A stretch of 64,000 bases of DNA, from NCBI GenBank assembly GCA_027625915.1, contig JANTQA010000057.1:11346001-11410000 (forward strand). The letters are read 5' to 3'. Source of the DNA: Anaeramoeba flamelloides (taxonomy: Eukaryota > Metamonada > Anaeramoebidae). The notes under the pieces are model-generated. The model searched no databases. It was not told the DNA's origin and saw only the letters and a program-made list of their open reading frames with translations. Both the position numbers and the translations under genes were made by a program. Positions 56,801 through 64,000 of the stretch are shown one piece after another (position 1 is the stretch's first letter; every line of letters starts with the position of its first letter).

Positions 56801-59800
56801 AATTCGAAAATTTTTGACAACTTTTTTAAAAAAATGGTAATTTGTTATTTTAAATGTTTAAACCGAAAGATTTAAAAAATTTAAAGAGTTCATTTAATAT
56901 TATTATTATTAGAAACCAATTTGTTTAGAAACTAAAATCATTCAAAAAAATAAAGAATAAAATATATAAAAATTGAACAGCAATTTTTGAATTTATCATT
57001 AAGGATTTTTTTTTTTTTGGTGTTAAGAAAACAAAAACTAATTAATAGATTCATAACCTCTTTGGTTCAATATACATTTTCTATTTTCAATTAAATAATC
57101 CAAATCTTTTAAAATTCCAGAACCAAAAAAACTGAAAAAAAATATCTAAAAAAAGGAGAGCAAAAAGAAAAGTATTTAGGCAAAAAGAAAAAGAATAAGA
57201 AAAAGAATAAGAATAAGAATAAGAATAAGAATAAGAAAAAGAAAAAGAAAAAAGAAAAAGAAAAAGAAAAAGAAATTCAATAAAAAAATGAAAACGAACT
57301 TGAAAAAGAAAAAAAAGAAAATAAGAAATGAAAAAATGAAAATTAATAATAATTGAAATCTTCTTTTCTCATGAAGAAAATCCCAAAAGCATTTAGGCTA
57401 AGACTTGAAAGTGAACAACAATTTTTGAATTTTAGTTGGTATTATTCAATTAATAAATATATTTTATTAAAGGTGACATTCAGATAAATTATAACTTGAA
57501 AAAAATTTTTTTTCATGTTAAAAATCGGTCAATGTTGAAAAACATGAGTGTAAACATAGAATTAGGAAGGCATTTTTTATTTTTTATGATAATTTTATTT
57601 TTTTCTAATCATAACATCTCTTGATTTTTATGAAATAAAGATGATCAATTTTTGTTTTGCTCTTAAAAAATTGTTCATATTTTCGTAAAAAAAAATCTGG
57701 TTATTGTTGAAAAAGTAAAATGACAAATGAAAAAAAAAGAAAGAGGAAGAAAGATTTTTTACATATTCATAACATCATAAGGTCCACGTAAATTAATAGG
57801 ATCATTTGCACCACTTGCAATTAATAGATTTTTTCCTTTTGTATATTTAACCACATTTATTGCATTAGAAAAGGTATTCTTTCTGGCCTGTGATTGTTTT
57901 GTTTTAAACATTGACGAGTACCTAATTTCAAAAAACAAGCCATTGATTATTGCTTTGTTGACTTGCTTATATTTAATTTTTATTAAATACTTTAAAGAAA
58001 GATCAAAACTAATAATATCAATTGTTGGTAAATCTATACATTTTTCAAAAATTTCAGTTGATTGTGGGAAAACTGCAACAATATCATAGGTTTTTAAAAT
58101 ATTTTCCATTTTTTTCTTTTTTGTTTTGTAAATATTTTTAAGTGGTAATAAAAATATAGCAGATTTTTTAAAAAGAGGATAACACATTAGAATATGTTAA
58201 AATAATAAAAGAAAAAAAAAAACATAAAATAATTCGAAAAAACAAAAATATTTCAGAATTGAATGAAAATATAGTCTTGATATTTTTTTAACTGTGCTAA
58301 AAATCTTTTAGTTTATTTTGAAAATATAAAAATTGAAAAGTTTATCAAAAAATCCGTTAATAATGTATTTTGGTTTAATTATTTCTACATGATTTTGGAA
58401 GGTAACTTTTTAATTTTCTTATTGTTAATTTATCGGGCATTTGCATCAATAAATAAAAAATAAAAGAAATGTTGAAAAGGTTAGACAGTTAATTCCACTT
58501 TTAAGACACAAACTTTCTTTGAAAATTAAGGAACATGATAAATCTCAAATTAAGGTACTAAATTTAGATTCTCGTAAAATAATTTATAAAAAAACAAATA
58601 CTCCAAAAAATGTATTTGAATTTGAGATTTTTTTGTGCCTAAAATTTCGTTGATTGTTTGTGTCCTAAAAGTGAAACTGGTTGTATCTGGAAAGTTTATA
58701 AAAATTTATTGTTTGAGGGTATTTTTTTTAAATCGATAAATTGGGTTTTTTCCCGAATTGAAGATGGAAAATAAACTTTGTTTCTGTCAAAGGTACCCAA
58801 AAAATTTTTCAAATACTAATTATTTTTTTATAATTGACCTGAAAAGAACTAAAGCAAGAAATAAGTAGAATAATGTACATAAGGGAATATTTGATATATG
58901 CACGAAGTAAATCTAAACTATTTCCAAAAAATCAGAGAAAATTTATTTTAAAATATCTTTACTAAACTCAATTATAAATAAACTTTTTAAATATCCAAAA
59001 TTGTTATTCGTCATTTATTTAATGATTATTAATCATAATCCAATTTGTGTGTTCGTCTGTATTACTTTAATAAAAGATATTAATTTTTTTGATCTCTATT
59101 TTATATGATATTTTTCAAGGATTAAAATTGGTTGATTATTTTTTTCTTTTTCGAACAAAAAATTGTTTTCCCAAGTTGTTTTAATCTCTACAAAATTTCA
59201 CATTGAATAAAAAACTTATAACTGTATTTTATTGTTTAAAAAATCATTTGTGTCCTTACCATATTGCCAGGTTTTTTTTATTGAAATTATCTTATCTTGT
59301 TTTTCTCCAAAAAAAAAAGTGTAAATTTTTTTATTCATTTTTTTAGAAATATTTTGATAAATAAACTCTTTTTCAAACAAAAGGGCACACCTCTCGAATC
59401 GTCAATACTATCGAATTTGATTGTTAATAAGATAATTACTTATTGTGATTTTCATTTTAATTATTCATTTTTTCATTTTTTTTTTTATTTATGATTGGAT
59501 ATTCAACAGTTGGAAAATGAAAAAACAACAAGATAAAAAGAAACCAATTTGGAAATAATCTAACAGTGTATAAATGGAAACAGTTGAGGTTTGATTTTGA
59601 ATGAGCTAGATATAGTAATTAAGAAAGACCATTATTGGATTGATGTATGAAACAAAGAAAAGAGAAATAAAGAAAAAACATTCCAACAAAATACCAGATG
59701 AATTGCAGCTTTATCTTGGAAATGAGACTTTAAAGAACAAAAGTATGACGTGTAAAGAATTATCAATAAAATGTAGAGAACTTTTTCCCAATTCCCCTTG

Positions 59801-62738
59801 TTCAAAGGTTTTTATTGAATTTATATTTTTTTTCTTTACAATTTACAAAATGAGATTTCTCATTTCAAATAAAAGGGCACATCAATTTTTAAAATATTGA
59901 ATTTTAATTTTTATTGTTTTTTTTTAATGTGTTTTAAAGATTCAATTGGGTGTTTTTTTTTATGTTTTAAAGTGTTTCTTAGATTTTAGAACGATACTAC
60001 AATTAATTTTATTCAATTATGAATAATACTTGAAATTTTTTGTGCCCTTTTATTTGAAAAAGAGTTTATATTTTGAAATAAATGTAATAGTTGTTAATTC
60101 ATTCAGTATTAATATTTTCACTTAATTTGGTATCAACAGTTTCGAATAGAATCCACAACTAACAAAGATACATTTTTCTAAAAGGTAGAAAAAGAAGACT
60201 TTTCTCGACTAGAGACTTTTTGTATTTTTTCTATAAACTTTGTTTCATTCCAATTACCAACATTTTTTTCAAAAATCAATTATTTTTTATAATTCACCTT
60301 TGAAAAACAAACAAGAGTTAAGAAGTCTAATACACATCATAGGATAGTTGATAATCTGTCTCTGACTAAAACTAATAAATCAATAGATTTTCTTATTAAT
60401 TTTAGAAAAGCACAAATTCTTAGGGTGCCTATTGAGAAAAACAAGATTGTTCATTTTGATCTCCAATTGAAGATCAAATAAAATTTCAATAGAAATAAAT
60501 ATAATTTTTCTAAAATCATTATTTCCACTGTTTCAATAAAATTAGAATAACATGCTTTTTTTTTCGTGGTCCTCGATCTTGTAATAAAAAAAAATCTGAA
60601 AACCAATTATGTATCAAAAAAAAAATAAAAAAAAAAACAAAATGTATAAAAATGATTGAAATTTCCAAAATAAATTTTTTTCTTATAATATCCATTTAAA
60701 CCCTTTAAACACATGCAATTCATACATTACAACTGGCGCTACCTTGATTGGAAAATTGTTTATTTTGATGTTAATTTTTGTTTTTTGATATTAAATTTAA
60801 ATTTTGTGTGAATATTCGTAATTTCAATACTGTCGAAAATTGATTAGAATTACTATTAAATTCTAAAATGTTTCTTTTTGTGAATTTTATAGTTTTCTAA
60901 ATTAGAAAATTAATTTTATTATTTTTTTTATCTTGTTGTAATATTTTTCTTTAAGGAACTAGTCTCTATTATTTTTTTTTTGTCCAATTTCTAAATAAGG
61001 ATTTTCTGATCTAGAAATATGTTTAATATTGAAAATAAACAGGTGTTTTCAGATCTAAGTAATTGGCAAAAAAATTTCTCTCGCTCTATTAAATTTAGGT
61101 AAAAAAATTTTAATAGAGATTAGTCCTTTAATAAAGAATTATGTCATTTTTTTTCTTTTATTTTTAATCCAAATATATATAAACTAAATTTTAAAAATTG
61201 TGGAACAGATAGAAATGGAAATGGGCCAAAAATTTATCCTATTTTCATTTAAATTCAAAAATAAAAGTTTTTTTTAATTTAGGAATTCGGGTAAAATTTT
61301 AGGAATACAGCCAAACTGGAGGAGTTAATAACCCCTCCCTTTATTGATAAAAAAAAAAAAAAAAAGTATTTTTTGGAGGATTTTTTAAATCTTTTTGAAG
61401 TAAATGTTTTCTGATTAAATATTCTTTTCTTTTCTTTTTCCAATCTAAAGAAGTGTAATATCACATTGGGGTTTATAGAGAGTAGACCACTCATCGGGTA
61501 TGAAGGGGATACATGATAATGGCTATAGCCTGATGGGGATATAATTTAATAATATCTTTAAACTTTAAGTTTTTTGAAATTCATTACTTTGTAAAAAGAA
61601 TTTGTTTAATTTTTTTTTATTGGTTGGTTGCTGTTTAGGGATATTCTTGAATAACTTAATTTTGCTTTTGTATCTATTGTGTGATAATTGGAAAGTTAAG
61701 TCTTTGATCTGAAAGTTGGATATAACCTTAAAAAAACAACAAAGAGTAAAGTTTTGACACCTTTATAACAAATCCATAACAAAATTGCTATTTTTAAGAA
61801 TATTCCCAAAAGTCCCACAATAATATACCCATTATTATTTTTTATTTTAATCATTCTTGTTCATTTGCTTTTTCTGCTACTTGAATTGTTTTTAATATAC
61901 TTTCGATCGCATGTCTTAAATGAAAATGTACGACACTTTTTTTGAAGACAACTATTTCGGAAAAAATTTGACAAATTGATTTCCCACAAAAGTAAGTTAT
62001 TATTCAAAAGAGAAAATTTTGTATTTCTAGTTTTACATTATTTCTAAAAAAATTCAAAAGGATCCATAAAATTAAAGAAAAAAAAAAGATCCCTTCAATA
62101 GAAACCCAATTTGTTGATGTTTTAGAGATGGAAATAGAAATTTGATTAATTTTGAAAGACTAATATGTAAATTCTTGGGATAAGTGGATCGAGTTTGTCA
62201 AAATTGTAACTTGAAATAAAAATTAAATAAATGTTGTGTTCAAATAAAAGAAATCGGGTTTGTCGAAAAAAGAAAGCAAAAGAAAAAATAAATTTAAAGC
62301 TTACTAATAGAAAAATGTTTTTTTTTGAGCTTATTATAATATTCAGTCTGGAGTATTGCCGAAATTGTTTTTTCTCGTTTTTCATTAAGGTTAAAGAAGA
62401 AAGGTTTTTGAAGGAAGAATTTTCATTTTGATCTAATTCTTTTAGATCTAATTCCTTGAAGGTACAAATATCATTCTTTGTTATTACATCATTAATTGTT
62501 CTACTAAAAACAACACCATCGTACCCAACTTTTTTTAATCAAGAAAAGTTACAAATAAAAAGGATCAAAAAAGGAAAGGAAATCAAAGAAAAAGAAAAAG
62601 AAAAAGAAAAAGGAATAAGAAAAGAAAAGAAAAGAAGCAATAGAAAAATAATTTTGATAAAGTACGCTGTGCTAGTGTAGAAATTGCTTGGTAATTGCTT
62701 TGTTTGCCATTATCTTGAAAGTCAAGTTCAATAAACAT
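53674..62738 (-). CDS. RPP30: RNase P/MRP protein subunit p30, five exons
   Basis: Protein subunit of the nuclear RNase P/MRP complexes that process tRNA and rRNA precursors. I assembled five minus-strand exons: 62738-62666, 62528-62305, 58115-57763, 53996-53917 and 53828-53674, phases 1, 0, 2 and 1, giving 294 residues (human p30 has 268). Matches to p30 in order: FIELDF near the start (human FADLDL), LGYDGVVF (LGYSVVAI), YSRLNIIIS (LTRLTIIVS), YDIVAVFP (YDVVAVFP), GLFFEIRYS, GKNLLIASGA, LRGPYDVMN and HGVMRKTYFGVI (HGETRKTAFGII). From RLN/RLT to YDI/YDV both proteins have 21 residues, across a splice junction. The tail is acidic. Introns are 137, 4189, 3766 and 88 bases; the two giant ones carry transposon remnants. 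Family call is very strong; splice sites are predicted. Confidence 0.87.
53917..53996 (-). CDS. RPP30: Exon 4 of RPP30
   Basis: An 80-base exon after AATTAG, ending at GGAG/GTAATT; encodes ATFFNIPFNQAKNILTANSE, aligning without gaps to the p30 segment after PYDV. Confidence 0.8.
54290..54450 (+). mobile_element. LINE internal fragment
   Basis: Resembles 23690-23790 and 40165-40270: AACAAATAATTTATTAATAAGG TTATTTAAATCTTTTA and GTTAGAAATTTTTGATTATAAAATAA. Diverged and short. Confidence 0.6.
55600..55960. repeat. 41-bp minisatellite with adjoining hairpin
   Basis: About three and a half units of TAGGTTTTCTTGAGGTTTTC TG..TTATTTGTGAAGTGTTC (55623-55770), then TTGAAATAAACAGAAAATTT and its inverse around TCATAA. 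Flanking GAGTGCCGTTAAGTGCC and AATTCTTTT motifs recall 49414-49510. Confidence 0.65.
57170..57275 (+). repeat. GAATAA/GAAAAA microsatellite
   Basis: Hexamer runs on a purine-only strand inside RPP30 intron 3, pyrimidine-rich on the transcribed (minus) sense. Confidence 0.75.
57763..58115 (-). CDS. RPP30: Exon 3 of RPP30
   Basis: A 353-base exon with the core of the fold (YDIVAVFP to RGPYDVMN). The acceptor is AACAAAAAAG and the donor AAT-AT/GTAAAA. The frame is open 24 codons further upstream, but that would break the p30 alignment. Confidence 0.85.
58485..58683. mobile_element. Tc1/mariner-like MITE, copy 4
   Basis: Ends ACAGTTAATTCCACTTTTAA and TTTTGTCC-type arm to AAGTGAAACTGGTTG with a TA border on the right; the left end has a two-base insertion. 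Confidence 0.65.
58935..59290 (+). repeat. Ancient dispersed repeat, copy 2
   Basis: Diverged match of 16820-17180 in the same orientation. Just upstream, near 58768, is an isolated CAGTCAAAGG-type end (TTTCTGTCAAAGG). Confidence 0.45.
59361..60070. mobile_element. TIR element, ends ATAAACTCTTTTTCAAA
   Basis: About 30-base inverted ends (ATAAACTCTTTTTCAAACAA AAGGGCACA and its inverse), 710 bases apart. An ORF of about 85 codons inside (59643-59900, including ELSIKCRELFPNSP) might be a transposase remnant, but I cannot name a family. A third end-like copy (CAAATAAAAGGGCACA) lies at 59860. The outer end shares CTCTTTTTCAAA with the poly-T family. Confidence 0.6.
60232..60745 (+). mobile_element. 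CAGTCAAAGG-ended TIR element, copy 2
   Basis: Matches 20964-21500 over its length; core GATCTCCAATTGAAGATC; right end ACAACTGGCGCTAC. Confidence 0.55.
60955..61126. mobile_element. GGGACTAG TIR element, short deleted form
   Basis: 172 bases; its left 60 and right 80 bases match the two ends of 31012-31948, with the middle missing. Flanked by TTTAA/TTTAA. A typical MITE-like internal deletion derivative. Confidence 0.65.
62305..62528 (-). CDS. RPP30: Exon 2 of RPP30
   Basis: A 224-base exon: GYDGVVFSRTIND through YSRLNIIISSKKNIFLL. The acceptor is GATTAAAAAAAG, just after an in-frame stop; the donor is TTA/GTAAGC, phase 0. Confidence 0.82.
62666..62738 (-). CDS. RPP30: Exon 1 of RPP30
   Basis: ATG plus 23 codons (MFIELDFQDNGKQ...STLAQ), ending in phase 1 at CAGC/GTACTT. 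Corresponds to the first strand and helix of p30. Confidence 0.78.
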
Positions 62739-64000
62739 TTGAAACAAAGTATTCGAAAGATTGAAAAAAAATGATATAATTAGTACAATTTCTTGAATTT
62801 TTCAAACAATTGATAGAAAGGAAGTAAATAGAATCGTATTTCATTTGAACTCTTAGAATTGTTGAACAATTTTTTTTTTTACTTATTATTTAAGGCAGCA
62901 TACCAAAGAATCAGGAAATATTATTTGTTATTTAATCAGAAAGGAAATAAGGTATTTATTTAAACAAGATTTGAATTAAACTCGATAAGTTAACTCTTTT
63001 AACAACTTTCGAGAAATCAATTCTAATTTGTTCTAAAAGTATTAAATTGTTACAATAAAAAGATTGGTTAATCTAAAAGCCAAGAATACAGGGAAATGTC
63101 ATATTTTGTTCAAAAAACTCTTATATCTCAGATAATTAACTTTTAAGCGAAAAGAAATTTTATCTCAAAAAAGTCAATTACCACAGAAAAGTAATTTGAA
63201 CAAAACAATTTGAAAGTAAAAAATGATTATTTTTTGAAATTTCAATATTATTCTTTTTAATCTTTATGAATTTGCCATAATAGCCAAGCCATTATATAAA
63301 TCGAGTTGAATATTTAAGATGATATTTATAATTTGAAACATTTTGTTGAACAACAAATCGACGTTTAAAACAAAATTATCTTTTTAAAGTGAATTGAATA
63401 GGAAACATAAATACATCAAAATTAGATCAAAACACGAACTGAATTTTGTTCTGATTGGATTTACAAATTTATCTAGAATTGTCCATCAACTTAAATATCA
63501 ACCTAAGGTAAATTAATATTTCTCAATTATTGGTATAGTTATATTTTGCTTTGAAAATGTAATACTTTGATCCTATCAACCATGCAGAAATTCTTCTATA
63601 TTTTTTTTAGTTCAAAAAACAATTTTCAAAAATATCTACAACACTAAAAGGAATTGATTCAATATTTTAAGACCTTTAAATTATAGAATCACTCAACCAT
63701 AAATCTAGAATATTTGTTTGAAAAACTTTGATCTGGTTTTTTTTTTTATAATTATATTTTTAGGAAAAATTCATCTTTAAATATGAAATGTTTGTTTTTC
63801 AACAATAATTTTGATCTAATCAACTTTTCTCTTTCTTCTTGAGAATTTTAATTTTTTTGATAAAATGACTTGTTAAAAAAACTATTTTATTCTTGGTTCC
63901 AGTCTATTTTCTCTATTGGTTTTTAATAGTTTATTGATTCAAAATATGAAATTTTTTATTATTCTTTCCGAAAGGTATTTTTTTTTTGGTTTTTTATTTA
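62739..64000. other. Upstream of RPP30, nothing seen
   Basis: A+T-rich sequence containing the RPP30 promoter by position. No ORF, repeat or motif I can support. Confidence 0.5.

Larger units (their letters stand above)
53997..57762 (-). other. RPP30: Giant intron 3 of RPP30
   Basis: 3766 bases. It holds a LINE fragment (54290-54450), a G+C-richer island (about 54900-55110), a 41-bp minisatellite with a hairpin (55600-55960) and an A/G-rich GAATAA-type microsatellite (57170-57275). No separate gene is supported. Confidence 0.7.
58116..62304 (-). other. RPP30: Giant intron 2 of RPP30
   Basis: 4189 bases. It contains a Tc1/mariner-like MITE (58485-58683), an ancient repeat (58935-59290), a TIR element (59361-60070), a CAGTCAAAGG-type element (60232-60745) and the short GGGACTAG element (60955-61126). 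Nothing callable from about 61130 to 62300. Confidence 0.7.

Noticed and set aside
57759-58187. A standalone 142-residue ORF ending at 57759
   Set aside because: Its first 24 codons and final stop are intron-derived; the p30 alignment and splice phases place the real exon at 57763-58115.
61851-62005. Minus-strand frame reading VFKKSVVHFHLRHAIESILK with a TGA end
   Set aside because: It looks protein-like, but it has no ATG, falls below usual length and lies inside RPP30 intron 2 on the same strand. No partner exon was found.
62456-62680. Plus-strand ORF with a signal-like start
   Set aside because: Starts at TTG and lies antisense to RPP30 exon 2 and intron 1.
1-64000. Search for tRNA, rRNA, CRISPR, and capsid- or envelope-bearing elements
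   Set aside because: No tRNA arm motifs, rRNA-like blocks, regular spacer arrays or viral structural genes were seen by eye.

Overview
This is a very A+T-rich protist nuclear window. It has long homopolymer runs, GT-AG introns and widely spaced genes, with most of the remaining DNA made of decayed transposable elements. The gene set fits an amoeboid eukaryote: a seven-transmembrane RGS receptor, an SH3-RasGAP, a Stealth phosphotransferase, an ankyrin-BTB protein, a ubiquitin-like/BTB fusion, CHMP7, a TMEM62-like protein and RNase P p30. The style of the RGS, BTB and RasGAP proteins resembles metamonad amoebae such as Anaeramoeba. That is inference from memory of such proteins; dictyostelids are an alternative. 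Standard stop codons fit every gene.

Layout: 1.0-7.3 kb (minus) is a four-exon 7TM-RGS receptor gene with one 4.7-kb intron. 10.9-12.5 kb (minus) is CHMP7, head-to-head with an SH3-SH3-RasGAP gene at 13.1-15.2 kb (plus), which carries a striking G+C-rich coding island and a frame slip in an A24 run. 18.5-19.9 kb (minus) is a Stealth enzyme. 25.3-28.0 kb (minus) is a 902-residue ankyrin-BTB protein. 30.6-30.9 kb (minus) is a small cysteine-rich ORF. 36.0-37.6 kb (plus) is a zinc-finger/UBL/UBL/BTB protein. 43.3-45.4 kb (minus) is TMEM62-like. 48.2-48.7 kb (minus) is a small, possibly myristoylated protein. 53.7-62.7 kb (minus) is an RNase P p30 (RPP30) gene that can be assembled from five exons with matching phases across two introns of 4.2 and 3.8 kb.

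Spaces and large introns hold diverged repeats: 5'-truncated LINE copies with a zinc-knuckle C-terminus, several terminal-inverted-repeat (TIR) families (a Tc1/mariner-like MITE in four copies, a poly-A-centred family, a TTAA-flanked element with nested insertions, and others), foldback hairpins and minisatellites. I saw no tRNA, rRNA, CRISPR or viral structure.

The main results are the two genes reconstructed across giant, transposon-loaded introns, whose acceptors are often A-rich (AAAAAG), and the UBL-UBL-BTB fusion, which shares a tandem BTB module with its ankyrin neighbour. All family calls come from reading the sequence; no searches were run.
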